The notes under the pieces are model-generated. The model was not told where the DNA came from and did no database searches. It saw only the letters and a program-made list of their open reading frames with translations. A program made the position numbers and the translations under genes. Positions 1 through 8,944 of a stretch of DNA of 64,000 bases are shown piece by piece (within the stretch, counting starts at the first letter, position 1; every line of letters starts with the position of its first letter). The stretch is from Rhodococcus sp. 06-235-1A. Lineage in GTDB: Bacteria; Actinomycetota; Actinomycetes; Mycobacteriales; Mycobacteriaceae. The stretch lies in contig NZ_NOYI01000023.1 of the NCBI RefSeq assembly GCF_002258785.1, positions 33,824 to 97,823 of the forward strand, written 5' to 3'.

Positions 1-1
1 G

Positions 2-403
2 GTTCTTGCAGCATGGTTGTTGGCCCGAAAGAAGCCCGGCTCGAACTCGGAGACATCGCGCAGCATCAGGCTGATCGGCCTCGACGGCAACGCCCGTGCC
101 GACATTCACCAGTTGTTGGCGGCGAACAAGAAGATCCAGGCCATCAAGATCTTTCGGGAACGGACAGGCGCCGGTCTCCTCGAAGCGAAGAATGCGATCG
201 AAAGCGTTCAACGCGGGGAACCCTTCCCGTCCTCGTCCACCATCGTCGACGCGGCTCAGTCCGGTCCGACACCCTGGGACGATCTCATCCCGCGGTTGCA
301 GTCGCTGAAGTCGGAGGGCAAGGCGATCTCTGCCATCAAACTGCTGCGCGATCGAACCGGCCTGTCGTTGCGGGAGGCGAAGAACGCAGTGGATCTGCTG
401 TGA
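2..403 (+). CDS. L7/L12 C-terminal-like repeat protein, membrane-anchored, 5' end outside window
   Basis: The reading frame is open to the left window edge, so the start codon is missing. The first visible residues (VLAAWLLARKK) look like the end of a membrane helix followed by a positive stop-transfer, which suggests an N-terminal anchor with the rest in the cytoplasm. After it come two copies of the ribosomal L7/L12 C-terminal motif: KKIQAIKIFRERTG..LLEAKNAIE and GKAISAIKLLRDRTG..LREAKNAVDLL. These domains occur in small non-ribosomal actinobacterial proteins of unknown role. The stop overlaps the GTG of the next gene by four bases (GTGA), so the two are probably co-translated. Confidence 0.7.
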   Translation, partial: VLAAWLLARKKPGSNSETSRSIRLIGLDGNARADIHQLLAANKKIQAIKIFRERTGAGLLEAKNAIESVQRGEPFPSSSTIVDAAQSGPTPWDDLIPRLQSLKSEGKAISAIKLLRDRTGLSLREAKNAVDLL

Positions 404-927
404 GTGTGCGGGTGGCGCGATCCGCCGACGCCGCGGGCATTGCCGACGTGGCAGCACTGACCTTCCCGCTCGCCTGCCCGCCGGGAACCCGTCCTGAGGA
501 CATCGAACATTTCATCTCGACTGTCTTGTCGGTCGAGAATTTCGAGGCCTACATCGCCGACGAGGCCAGAACAGTTCTGATCGACGAGCCGACCGAGGCC
601 GGGATACTGGGGTACGCCATGCTCGTCGCCGGGCTACCCGCGGATCCGGGCATCCGAGCAGTGTTGTCCGCCGAACCGACCTTGGAGATCAGCAAGCTCT
701 ACGTGCGGCCGACCGAGCACGGCAACGGGGTGGCGGGACGACTGATCTCGTCCGCGCTGAGCTACGCGCGCGAATCCGGTTGCCGCGGAGCATGGTTGGG
801 CGTCAACAACCAGAACGCGCGGGCGCAGCGGTTCTACTCCAAGCACGGCTTCGAGATCGTGGGCACCAAGACATTCGTCGTCGGGGTGCAGACACACGAC
901 GACTACGTCATGCAGGTCCGGCTGTAA
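400..927 (+). CDS. GNAT family N-acetyltransferase
   Basis: This 175-residue protein has the GNAT fold signatures: a beta strand ending in LEISKLYVRP, the acetyl-CoA loop in the form of HGNGVAGRL (residues about 108-116), and the late LGVNNQNARAQRFYSKHGFE motif typical of RimI-like acetyltransferases. The acceptor substrate cannot be told from sequence. The GTG start at 400 is chosen because it overlaps the upstream stop by four bases and begins the conserved part; the frame stays open further upstream but without family sequence. The gene occupies the position of Rv2669 in the mycobacterial order. Confidence 0.85.
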   Translation: MSVRVARSADAAGIADVAALTFPLACPPGTRPEDIEHFISTVLSVENFEAYIADEARTVLIDEPTEAGILGYAMLVAGLPADPGIRAVLSAEPTLEISKLYVRPTEHGNGVAGRLISSALSYARESGCRGAWLGVNNQNARAQRFYSKHGFEIVGTKTFVVGVQTHDDYVMQVRL

Positions 928-934
928 CGCCGAT

Positions 935-1948
935 TCAGCCGACCGCTGCGAAGCGGGACAGCGCGAGCAGACGCGAGGTCGCGCGCAGGTACTTCTTGCG
1001 GTAGCCGCCTGCCAGCATCTCCTCGGTGAAGATCTCGTCGAGCTTGCCGCCCGAGGCCGTCACCGGGATCCCCGCGTCGTAGAGACGGTCGGCGAGGACG
1101 ACCAGACGCAGTGCGATGGCCTGATCGGAAGCCGGGTGCACGTTCTTGAGGAACACCGCAGGAACACCGTCGAGCAACTTGCCGTAGCGCGAAGGATGCA
1201 GCGTGCTCAGGTGTGCCAGCAGTTCGTCGAAGTCGTCCAGGGTTGCGCCCTCGACGCTGTCGGCGCGGTCGATCAGCTCGGCTTCGGATGTGGGCTCGGG
1301 AGCCGGGGGCAGATCGCGGTGGCGGTAGTCGGGGCCGTCGACCCTGATGGACTCGAAGATCGAGCCGAGTTTCTTGATTTCCCGCATGAAGTCCTCGGCC
1401 GCGAAGCGGCCTTCACCGAGCTGCCCGGGCAGGGTGTTCGACGTGGCGACGATGGACACTCCGCGCTGGGAGAGCTCGGAGAGCAACCGAGAGACCAACA
1501 TCGTGTCGCCGGGATCGTCGAGCTCGAACTCGTCGATACACAGCACACTGTGCCCCGAGAGTTCTTCGAGTGCCTTGTTGAAGCCGAGTGCGCCGACCAC
1601 GTGCGTGAGTTCGACGAACGTGCCGAAGGCCTTGGGCTCGGGAACGCTGTGATAGATCGACGCGAGCAAGTGAGTCTTGCCGACACCGAATCCGCCGTCG
1701 AGGTACAGGCCGGCTCCGATGGCAGGCGTCTTCTTGCCGAAGAGTCCGCGCTTGCCCTTGCCCCGGATCTTCTGCACCTTGTTCGCGAATTCCTCTGCCT
1801 TCGCGACCGCAGCAGCCTGCGTCGGCTCCTTGGGGTCGGGAATGTAGGAGGAGAAACTGACGTCGTCGAACATCGCCGGCGGGACCATCTGCGCGATCAG
1901 CTGATCGGAGGGGACCACGGGATTTCGGTCGACAAGGCGTGCGGGCAT
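935..1948 (-). CDS. zapE: Cell division protein ZapE / AFG1-like ATPase
   Basis: This 337-residue P-loop ATPase belongs to the AFG1/ZapE family. Walker A is GGFGVGKTH (about residues 85-93) and Walker B is VLCIDEFEL (about 135-143). The downstream SNTLPGQLGEGRF segment and the R-x-DGPDYRHRDL stretch are family hallmarks. ZapE acts at the division ring under stress in Escherichia coli; the actinobacterial role is inferred. The ATG at 1948 is preferred over a further upstream ATG because the family starts near MPARLVDRNP. It is divergent from the reductase gene starting at 1983, with a 34-bp gap that must hold both translation starts. It corresponds to Rv2670c. Confidence 0.88.
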   Translation of the reverse strand: MPARLVDRNPVVPSDQLIAQMVPPAMFDDVSFSSYIPDPKEPTQAAAVAKAEEFANKVQKIRGKGKRGLFGKKTPAIGAGLYLDGGFGVGKTHLLASIYHSVPEPKAFGTFVELTHVVGALGFNKALEELSGHSVLCIDEFELDDPGDTMLVSRLLSELSQRGVSIVATSNTLPGQLGEGRFAAEDFMREIKKLGSIFESIRVDGPDYRHRDLPPAPEPTSEAELIDRADSVEGATLDDFDELLAHLSTLHPSRYGKLLDGVPAVFLKNVHPASDQAIALRLVVLADRLYDAGIPVTASGGKLDEIFTEEMLAGGYRKKYLRATSRLLALSRFAAVG

Positions 1949-1982
1949 TTGTCGAGCGTAACGACGTGGTCTGATCTGTCTC

Positions 1983-2771
1983 ATGCAGCTTCTCGATATT
2001 GGGACCTACTTCACATCAGAGCAGGCGCACTTGGCGCGGCCAGCCGTCGGGTCCGAACTCTCCGACGACGCCGTCCGAGCCCTGCATACCTACCCGAACG
2101 ATCTCGACCGACCGTGGATTCGAACGAACTTCGTCGCCAGTCTCGACGGATCGGTCAGCGCGGACGGCGCGTCCGCCGGCCTCGGCACCCCTGCGGACGC
2201 CCGGCTGTTCGGCATTCTTCGCGAATTGTGCGACGCCGTCCTGGTCGGTGCCGGAACCGTGCGTGCCGAGAACTACGGCGGCGTCTCGCTCTCCACCGAA
2301 GCCAAGGCACGGCGGGTGGCGAGCGGACTGGCACCGGTTCCGACGATCGTCGTGGTCACGGCCTCCGGTTCGATCGATGCGAATTCTCGCTTGCTCACCG
2401 ACACCGACGTGCTGCCGGTAGTGGTGACCTCGGCGGCGGCGGACGGCTCCCAGGTGGCCGCGCTTCGGTCGGCCGGAGCGACGGTGATCACGGTGACCGG
2501 CGAATCGGTGTCGACCGGCGACATCGTTGCGACGCTGACCGACCTCGGATTCCTTCGTATCCTGTGCGAGGGCGGACCGGGACTGTTCGGGCAACTCGTC
2601 GCCGACGGGGCAGCGGACGACCTGTGTCTGACGATCTCACCGATGCTGGTTGCTGGAACAGCAGGCCGCATAGCCCACTCCGCCGGTGCATCGGAAGCGC
2701 CGATGCACCGGGCGCACGTTCTCGGTGACTCTGACGGGACGCTGCTCACGCGCTGGGTGCGTCAACCGTGA
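1983..2771 (+). CDS. Pyrimidine reductase family protein (RibD C-terminal / DHFR-like domain)
   Basis: This 262-residue protein is a stand-alone RibD C-terminal domain, an NADPH-dependent reductase fold shared with dihydrofolate reductase. Visible hallmarks are RPWIRTNFVASLDGS near residue 40, the DAVLVGAGTVRAENY strand-loop, and the C-terminal LCEGGPGLFGQL motif. It lacks the deaminase domain of riboflavin RibD. The mycobacterial counterpart Rv2671 can back up dihydrofolate reductase activity, so a role in pterin or flavin metabolism is plausible but not shown. It is divergent from zapE and followed 46 bp later by a lipoprotein gene. Confidence 0.85.
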   Translation: MQLLDIGTYFTSEQAHLARPAVGSELSDDAVRALHTYPNDLDRPWIRTNFVASLDGSVSADGASAGLGTPADARLFGILRELCDAVLVGAGTVRAENYGGVSLSTEAKARRVASGLAPVPTIVVVTASGSIDANSRLLTDTDVLPVVVTSAAADGSQVAALRSAGATVITVTGESVSTGDIVATLTDLGFLRILCEGGPGLFGQLVADGAADDLCLTISPMLVAGTAGRIAHSAGASEAPMHRAHVLGDSDGTLLTRWVRQP

Positions 2772-2817
2772 GCACCGCGCGGTCCGGCATCGATCGAAAA
2801 GTCGATAGCCTCGCACG

Positions 2818-4392
2818 GTGACGCAGAAACGTACGTTGCTCGCCGCCGCCCTCGTCCTCGCCACGACATGCGCGGCCTGTGGCGCCGGACCGTCGATCCG
2901 GCCCGACGTCGCGGTGGAGCAACGATCCCCCGGTCAGCCCGCCGAGTCATCTGCGGACGCGCCACCCGAACCTGTTGCACTCGCCGTTCCGACGACCGAT
3001 CTGGACTGGGCCGACTGCACCGGAGCAACACTCGGAACGTTCGGGCTCACCTCCACCACTCCCGGTCTGACCCTCGAATGCGCAGAATACGAGGCCGACG
3101 TCGACGCCAGCGGGCAGATGTTCGGCACCTTCGCCGTCGGTGCACTGCGTGCCCGACTAGATCGGACGCCGGCCGATGCGGGCCCGCTGGTGTTCACCTC
3201 CGGCTCCGATCGGTCGTCGATCGCCACGTTGGCCACCATGGCTGCCGGTCCGCTCTCGACACTGCTGGAAGCTCACCCGATAGTGGCGGTGGACCGACGC
3301 GGAATCGGCCGATCCACCGCCGTGGACTGCATCGATGACACCCTCCAGTCTCCTACCAAATCCGCTGTCGATGCCCTGGGGCAATTCACCAGATCCGACG
3401 CCGATGCCGTGGACCGAGCCGTCGACGCCGGTCGGGACGCCACCATCGAGTGCACCGACACCTTGCAGCCTCAGGAACTCGCCTTCGGAACCACCTATGC
3501 CGCGGACGATCTCGACCGTCTGCGCCAGCTGTGGGGCGTGGAACAGATCGGAGTGATCGGATCGGGTAACGGTGCGCTCACCGCGTTGGCCTACGCGGCG
3601 AAGTTTCCGGACAACATCTCACGCCTGATCCTCGATTCCCCCACCGGCGTGGGCGTCGACCAGATCACACTCGCCGAGCAGCGGACGCAGGGCAAGGAAG
3701 CCGCCTTCGCAGCGTTCTCCCAGCGGTGCGTAGCGCTGAACTGTTCACTGGGCAGCGACCCGACGGCAGCGGTGAATCAGCTACTCGGACGCGCCGCCGG
3801 TGGCGAGTTCGCGCCGCTGTCCACCCACGAGATTCTCGACGGCATCACCTTTGCTCTCGCATCGACCGCAGGTGATGCGTCGTCGAGGGCCACCTCGCTG
3901 TCCGCCACTCTGTCCTCGGCCGCAGGCTCCGACACCACAGCGCTCGCAGCCCTCGCCGAACGTGGTCGAAATGCCTATGGCACCGACGGTCAGTTCGTTT
4001 CCCGCTGCACGGACGGACAACAGTGGCCGTCTCCGCAGGGCGTCCGTGACCTGTCTTCGCAGTGGACCGACCGCTATCCGGTCTACGGCACCGACGCCGC
4101 ACTGACCGCATTGCTGTGCTCCTCGTGGCCGACGGCTCCGTCGATCCCGCTGCCCACCTCTCTGGACGTTCCGGTTCTGGTGCTGTCCAACGCGGGCGAC
4201 CCGATCGTCGGCAACGGCGGCCTGTCCTCGGTCACCGGGTTGGTCGGAGCAACGGGTACTGCGGTGTCGTCGGCAGGGTGGCAGGGCAGCGGCCACCCGA
4301 GTCTCGGCGGATCACAGTGTCTGCAGAGCGCCGCGGTGAATTACGCACGCGATACCGCCCTTCCGACCGACGGCACCGTCTGTCCCGCCTGA
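2818..4392 (+). CDS. Alpha/beta-hydrolase lipoprotein, tripeptidyl-aminopeptidase-like
   Basis: The 524-residue product starts with a positively charged n-region and hydrophobic stretch ending in a Cys-rich lipobox-like segment (TTCAAC), so it is probably exported and lipid-anchored. The body follows the tripeptidyl aminopeptidase pattern: a VVAVDRRGIGRS-like strand, a nucleophile elbow at residues 248-252, LILDSPTGVG after it, and a TAP-like C-terminal domain with GSGHPSLGG and a final Cys. The elbow reads G-S-G-N-G, so the position normally holding the catalytic Ser (250) is Gly. Either the neighbouring Ser249 serves or the protein is not a classical hydrolase. It sits in the place of Rv2672. 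Confidence 0.8.
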   Translation: MTQKRTLLAAALVLATTCAACGAGPSIRPDVAVEQRSPGQPAESSADAPPEPVALAVPTTDLDWADCTGATLGTFGLTSTTPGLTLECAEYEADVDASGQMFGTFAVGALRARLDRTPADAGPLVFTSGSDRSSIATLATMAAGPLSTLLEAHPIVAVDRRGIGRSTAVDCIDDTLQSPTKSAVDALGQFTRSDADAVDRAVDAGRDATIECTDTLQPQELAFGTTYAADDLDRLRQLWGVEQIGVIGSGNGALTALAYAAKFPDNISRLILDSPTGVGVDQITLAEQRTQGKEAAFAAFSQRCVALNCSLGSDPTAAVNQLLGRAAGGEFAPLSTHEILDGITFALASTAGDASSRATSLSATLSSAAGSDTTALAALAERGRNAYGTDGQFVSRCTDGQQWPSPQGVRDLSSQWTDRYPVYGTDAALTALLCSSWPTAPSIPLPTSLDVPVLVLSNAGDPIVGNGGLSSVTGLVGATGTAVSSAGWQGSGHPSLGGSQCLQSAAVNYARDTALPTDGTVCPA

Positions 4393-4450
4393 TTCCGGCA
4401 CCCGGGGTGTCCTTTCTCCTGTGTAGCAGGGTCTCGGGTACCGTTCGCGG

Positions 4451-5689
4451 GTGTCACTTAGCTTTCTGGAGCCGCGTTCGGGGCGGACAACCGCCGAGGT
4501 AATCAAGTACGCCCTGTGGCCCATCGCCATCATGACCGTCATCCACCGCGTGGTGATCAAGGCGGTCAACGGTGACATCACCAACGATTTCAACCCCGTC
4601 TACAGCGCGGCCCTGGCATTCCTCAACCGCCAGCCGGTGTACACCGCGAACTTCGACTCCGTCGACCCGCACTACCTGTATCAACCGAGTGCGACGATGC
4701 TGCTCTCCCCCATCGCCGTCATCGATCCCGAGCGGTCCCGCTGGCTGTTCATCATCGCCAGCACGATCGCAATTCTTCTCGCGTTGTACATCCTCCTGCG
4801 CATCTTCGGATTTCGGCTCGATTCGGTCGCCGCTCCCGCGCTGCTCCTCGCCGCATTCGTCAGCGAGACGGTGACGAACACGTTGGTGTTCACCAACTTC
4901 AACGGCTTCGTCCTCCTCGGCGAAGTAGCGTTCCTCGGATTTCTGCTCCAGCGCAAGGACCTGTCGGCGGGCGTCGCGATGGGTCTGACGCTGGCAGTCA
5001 AGCCGATGCTCGCGCCGCTGCTGCTGCTTCCGCTGATGACGCGTCAGTGGAAGGTCTTCATCACCTCCATCGCGATCCCCGTCGTGATGATGGCCATCGC
5101 CTGGCCGTTGTCGGTGGACCCGATGAACTTCATCGACCGGACGCTGCCGTACCTGTTGCAGACTCGCGACTACTTCAACAGCGCCGTCGTGGGTAACGGC
5201 CGCTACTACGGTGTTCCCGAGCTCCTCACCCTCGGCATCCGCGCGGTCTTGGGAATCATGGTTCTGATCTCGCTGTGGCTGCTGTACCGATACTGCCGCG
5301 AGGATCGACTGTTCTTCTTCGCGACCACCTCGGGATTGATCCTGACCGCACACTGGCTACTGGGATCGCTGGGCCAGATGTATTACTCCATGATGCTGTT
5401 CCCGCTGCTCATGACTGTGGTGCTGAAGAACTCGCTACTCCGCAACTGGCCCGCCTGGCTTGCGATCTACGGGTTCATGAACTACGACCGATGGCTGTCC
5501 GGGCGCTGGATCGAAACGGGCCGTGCCCTCGATTACCTCCGAACCACGTTCGGGTGGGCGCTGCTGATCGTCGTCATCTTCGGTGTTCTCGTCGGACGCT
5601 ATTTCGCCGCTCGAAGCGAAGGACGACTGGACGACGGAATCGAACCGAGCTACCTGCTGCCGAGCGCGCCACCAGCGAAAACGGCATAG
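4451..5689 (+). CDS. aftC: Alpha-(1->3)-arabinofuranosyltransferase AftC (GT-C family)
   Basis: This 412-residue polytopic membrane protein has about ten hydrophobic segments and the DUF2029/GT87 pattern. An acidic first external loop (ITNDFNPVYSAALAFLNRQP, near residue 42) is followed by PHYLYQPSATMLLSP. AftC adds the branching arabinofuranose units of arabinogalactan and lipoarabinomannan, using decaprenyl-phosphate arabinose outside the membrane. Its place next to the alpha/beta-hydrolase lipoprotein and msrB matches Rv2673. The GTG start is 58 bp after the preceding stop. The assignment rests on topology, loop motif and neighbours. Confidence 0.85.
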   Translation: MSLSFLEPRSGRTTAEVIKYALWPIAIMTVIHRVVIKAVNGDITNDFNPVYSAALAFLNRQPVYTANFDSVDPHYLYQPSATMLLSPIAVIDPERSRWLFIIASTIAILLALYILLRIFGFRLDSVAAPALLLAAFVSETVTNTLVFTNFNGFVLLGEVAFLGFLLQRKDLSAGVAMGLTLAVKPMLAPLLLLPLMTRQWKVFITSIAIPVVMMAIAWPLSVDPMNFIDRTLPYLLQTRDYFNSAVVGNGRYYGVPELLTLGIRAVLGIMVLISLWLLYRYCREDRLFFFATTSGLILTAHWLLGSLGQMYYSMMLFPLLMTVVLKNSLLRNWPAWLAIYGFMNYDRWLSGRWIETGRALDYLRTTFGWALLIVVIFGVLVGRYFAARSEGRLDDGIEPSYLLPSAPPAKTA

Positions 5690-5716
5690 CCCGACAAATC
5701 GTATTAGCGTGGAAGC

Positions 5717-6145
5717 ATGAGTTCAGCAACCGACAACAACTCCGCTCCTGCCGTCCAGCTCACCGACGCACAGTGGCGCGAGAAGCTGACCCCCGAGGAG
5801 TACGCGGTGCTGCGTCAGGCAGGCACCGAGCGCCCGGGAGTCGGCGAATACACCGATACCACCACCGAGGGCATCTACGAATGCCGCGCCTGCGGTTCCG
5901 AACTGTTCCGCAGCACCGAGAAGTTCGAATCGCACTGCGGCTGGCCGTCGTTCTTCGACCCGGCCGACAGCGACGCCGTCATCCTCAAAGAGGACACCAC
6001 ACTCGGAATGCGCCGCGTCGAGGTGATCTGCCGCAATTGCCACAGCCACCTCGGCCACGTCTTCGAAGGCGAGGGCTACCCCACGCCGACCGACCAGCGA
6101 TACTGCATCAACTCGATCTCGTTGACGCTCAAGCCTGCATCCTGA
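5717..6145 (+). CDS. msrB: Peptide-methionine (R)-S-oxide reductase MsrB
   Basis: This 142-residue protein is a complete MsrB, which reduces methionine-R-sulfoxide in oxidised proteins. Zinc ligands are visible as two CxxC pairs, Cys56/Cys59 (ECRACG) and Cys105/Cys108 (ICRNCHSHLGH). The core motif HCGWPSFF and the catalytic Cys130 in RYCIN are intact. A clear ATG start follows aftC by 27 bp. It corresponds to Rv2674. Confidence 0.95.
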   Translation: MSSATDNNSAPAVQLTDAQWREKLTPEEYAVLRQAGTERPGVGEYTDTTTEGIYECRACGSELFRSTEKFESHCGWPSFFDPADSDAVILKEDTTLGMRRVEVICRNCHSHLGHVFEGEGYPTPTDQRYCINSISLTLKPAS

Positions 6146-6167
6146 TCGGCACTGAATCGTCCATACT

Positions 6168-6632
6168 GTGAGCATGCGCACTTTCACCTCACCAGAGCAG
6201 ATCAAAGCAGCCGTCGGCGAAGACCTCGGCACCAGCGATTGGCTGCAGATCACCCAGGAACGGGTCAACACTTTCGCCGACGCCACCGGCGATCATCAGT
6301 GGATTCACGTGGACGTCGAGCGGGCGAAGAAGGAAAGCCCGTTCGGCGCGCCGATCGCACACGGATTCCTGAGCCTGTCATTGGTGTCGATGCTCAACTG
6401 GCAGATCTACACCATCGAGAACACCAAACTCGGAATCAATTACGGCTCCAACAAGGTTCGCTTCATCAACCCGGTGAAGGTCGGTGCCCACGTCCGACTG
6501 CAGAGCACCCTGACTTCCGTCGAGGATGCGTCCGGCGGCGCGTTGCAGATCGTGACGACGGGCACGTTGGAGATCGAAGGTGAGGACAAGCCTGCGCTCG
6601 TCGCCGAGATCATCTCTCGGGTCGTGTTCTGA
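6168..6632 (+). CDS. MaoC family (R)-specific enoyl-CoA hydratase/dehydratase
   Basis: The 154-residue protein has a single hot-dog fold with the hydratase motif: ADATGDHQWIHVD supplies the catalytic Asp and His, and FGAPIAHGFLSLSL forms the central helix. It resembles mycobacterial HtdZ (Rv0130). It probably hydrates or dehydrates acyl-CoA or acyl-ACP esters; the chain length is unknown. GTG at 6168 is used, with ATG six bases later as an alternative. Its last 23 bases overlap the end of the convergent molybdoenzyme gene. Confidence 0.85.
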   Translation: MSMRTFTSPEQIKAAVGEDLGTSDWLQITQERVNTFADATGDHQWIHVDVERAKKESPFGAPIAHGFLSLSLVSMLNWQIYTIENTKLGINYGSNKVRFINPVKVGAHVRLQSTLTSVEDASGGALQIVTTGTLEIEGEDKPALVAEIISRVVF

Positions 6633-8931
6633 CCCCTGACCGAACCGGTGGATCGAACGCGGTGATCGGCGGCAACGGCTCGTCGTAGCGTTCGATCTCC
6701 ACCAACACGTGCTGGCCGGTGCATCCACGCGACAACGAGGACGCACCGTCGTCTGCGGTGAGCACATTCACGCTGCCGTGCTTGCACATCGAATCGGGAT
6801 CCGCCGGATCGAGCGGGTCGTACCAGGCCCCGGTCGACAACTGAACGACCGACTCCAGCATCGCGTCGTCGACAACGACACCGGCCAGGCACGAGCCACG
6901 GTCGTTGAACACCCGCACGACATCGCCGTCCGACACCCCCCTGGCCGCGGCCGCGGACGGGTGCATTCGTATCGGCTCTCGGCCCTGAATCTTCGAGTGT
7001 CGGCTCACCGCACCGTGATCGAGCTGACTGTGCAGCCGGGTGCGCGGCTGATTGGCGATCAGATGCAACGGAAACTGCTGGGCCCGTGGCCCGCCGAGCC
7101 ATTCCTGCGGCTCGAACCACATCGGATGCCCCTGGCAGTCGTCGTACTCGAAACCCGCCACCGTCGCCGAGAAGATTTCGATCTTCCCGCTCGGGGTGCG
7201 CAGCGCGTTGCCCACCGGATCACTCCGGAAGTCCTCGAAGAACGTCAGATCGTCCTCGGTCTGCATGCGGAACGAACCCTCCCGCCGGAAGGCATCGAAC
7301 TCCGGAGTCTCGACGCCATCCGCGCGCAGATATCCGCGCCACTGCCCGTACAGATGCTCGAGCCACTGCGCCGAGGTTCGACCCTCGGTGAACTGCTCCG
7401 CCACACCGAGTTTCGTGGCCAGTTCGGCGAACGTGTCGTAGTCGTCGCGAGCGTCCCCGTACCGGGCGGCGGCCGGTTCCATGGCGACGAGCAACGGATC
7501 GTTGCGTGTGCAGCTCAGATCCGCTCGTTCCAACGAAGTGGTCGACGGGACGACGATGTCGGCATGCTTGGCCATCGGTGTCCAGTACGGATCGTGCACG
7601 ACGACCGTGTCGGGCCTGCCGAGAGCGCGACGCAGCTTCCCCAGATCCTGGTGGTGGTGGAAAGGATTGCCGCCGGCCCAGTAGACGATTTTGATATTCG
7701 GATAGGTCAATCGCCGACCGTCGTAGTCGAATTCACCGCCGGGATTCAGCAGCATGTCCGAGACCGCGGCGACCGGGATCAGGTCGGGCACGGGATTGAT
7801 TCCCTGCGGCAGGGTCGGCAACGGATACGGCACGGGGGCCAGGCCGGGCTCGTTCATCGACCCGTACCCGTGCCCGAAACCTGCACCCGGAACGCCGATC
7901 CCACCGAGCATCGCCGCCAATGTGACGCCCATCCAGGGTGCCTGCTCGCCGTGTCGCGTCCGCTGCAGCGACCAGGTGACCGTCACCATCGTGCGTTTCG
8001 ACGCCATCTCCCGAGCGAGATCCGCGATCATCGTGGCCTCGAGGCCGCATATCTCCGACGCCCACTGCGGGGTCTTCGGTGTGCCATCCGTGATGCCGAG
8101 CAGGTACCGCTCGAATTCCGGATAACCCTCGCAGTATCTGTCGAGAAATGCTGTGTCGTGCAGCTTTTCGTTGGCCAGCACATACGCAAGTGCCAACATC
8201 ATCGCCACGTCGGTTCCGGGTCGCGGCGCGATCCATCGAGCGTCGCCGTTCATGTCGTTGCGCAGCGGACTGACCGAGACGATCTGTCCGCCGCGAGCAC
8301 GCAACGCGTCGAGCGAATCGACCGTAGGATGGTCCGACGTACCGCCGTGATTGATACCGGTGTTCTTCACCGGAACGCCGCCGAAGGCCACGAGCAGTTC
8401 GGTGTGCGCGGCGATCACGTTCCAGGACGTGGAGCGCGAGAACATCTTCCAATGCGCACCGAGCACGTGCGGCATGATGACGCCGGTCGCGCCGAGGGAG
8501 TAGCTGTGCACCGACCGGGTGTAGCCGCCGATGCAGTTGAGAAAGCGGTGCACCTGACTCTGTGCGTGATGGAATCGTCCGGCACTCGCCCACCCGTACG
8601 ATCCGCCGTAGATGGCGTTGTTGCCGAATGTGTCGACTACTCTGCGCAATTCGTTGGACAGCAGGTCGGTCAACTCGTCCCACGAGACCTCGACGAACTC
8701 GTCGCTGCCACGGTCGTCGGTCGGCCCTGGGCCGCGCTCGAGCCAGCCTCTGCGTACCGCAGGTGAGGTAACGCGCGATCGATGGGTCACCGACCCGACG
8801 AGGTTGCCCAGTACCGGGGAGGGATTGCTGTCCGTCGCCTGCGGATGGATTGCAGTGACATCACGTCCGTCCGACTCGGCACGAAACATGCCCCAGTGGC
8901 CCATGTGCTGGACGCCGGCCGCTCCGGTCAT
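6610..8931 (-). CDS. Molybdopterin-dependent sulfoxide/N-oxide reductase (BisC/TorZ type)
   Basis: This 773-residue protein belongs to the DMSO reductase family, BisC-like branch. The active-site Tyr/Trp pair appears in GSYGWASAGRFH (Tyr112, Trp114) and the likely molybdenum ligand is Ser145 in YSLGATGVIMPH. Later family motifs include YWAGGNPFHHHQDL and the C-terminal LIANQPRTRLHSQLD. There is no Tat signal and no N-terminal Fe-S Cys motif, so it is predicted to be a cytoplasmic reductase of biotin sulfoxide, methionine-S-sulfoxide or similar. It is the last gene of the minus-strand run beginning at hemE, 13 bp after the HAD gene. It converges on maoC with a 23-bp overlap. Confidence 0.88.
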   Translation of the reverse strand: MTGAAGVQHMGHWGMFRAESDGRDVTAIHPQATDSNPSPVLGNLVGSVTHRSRVTSPAVRRGWLERGPGPTDDRGSDEFVEVSWDELTDLLSNELRRVVDTFGNNAIYGGSYGWASAGRFHHAQSQVHRFLNCIGGYTRSVHSYSLGATGVIMPHVLGAHWKMFSRSTSWNVIAAHTELLVAFGGVPVKNTGINHGGTSDHPTVDSLDALRARGGQIVSVSPLRNDMNGDARWIAPRPGTDVAMMLALAYVLANEKLHDTAFLDRYCEGYPEFERYLLGITDGTPKTPQWASEICGLEATMIADLAREMASKRTMVTVTWSLQRTRHGEQAPWMGVTLAAMLGGIGVPGAGFGHGYGSMNEPGLAPVPYPLPTLPQGINPVPDLIPVAAVSDMLLNPGGEFDYDGRRLTYPNIKIVYWAGGNPFHHHQDLGKLRRALGRPDTVVVHDPYWTPMAKHADIVVPSTTSLERADLSCTRNDPLLVAMEPAAARYGDARDDYDTFAELATKLGVAEQFTEGRTSAQWLEHLYGQWRGYLRADGVETPEFDAFRREGSFRMQTEDDLTFFEDFRSDPVGNALRTPSGKIEIFSATVAGFEYDDCQGHPMWFEPQEWLGGPRAQQFPLHLIANQPRTRLHSQLDHGAVSRHSKIQGREPIRMHPSAAAARGVSDGDVVRVFNDRGSCLAGVVVDDAMLESVVQLSTGAWYDPLDPADPDSMCKHGSVNVLTADDGASSLSRGCTGQHVLVEIERYDEPLPPITAFDPPVRSGVRTRPER

Positions 8932-8944
8932 CGAACCACCCTGC

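Noticed and set aside
6709..8766. A 685-codon open frame on the plus strand opposite the molybdoenzyme
   Set aside because: It mirrors the codons of the BisC-type gene and has no start context or domain.
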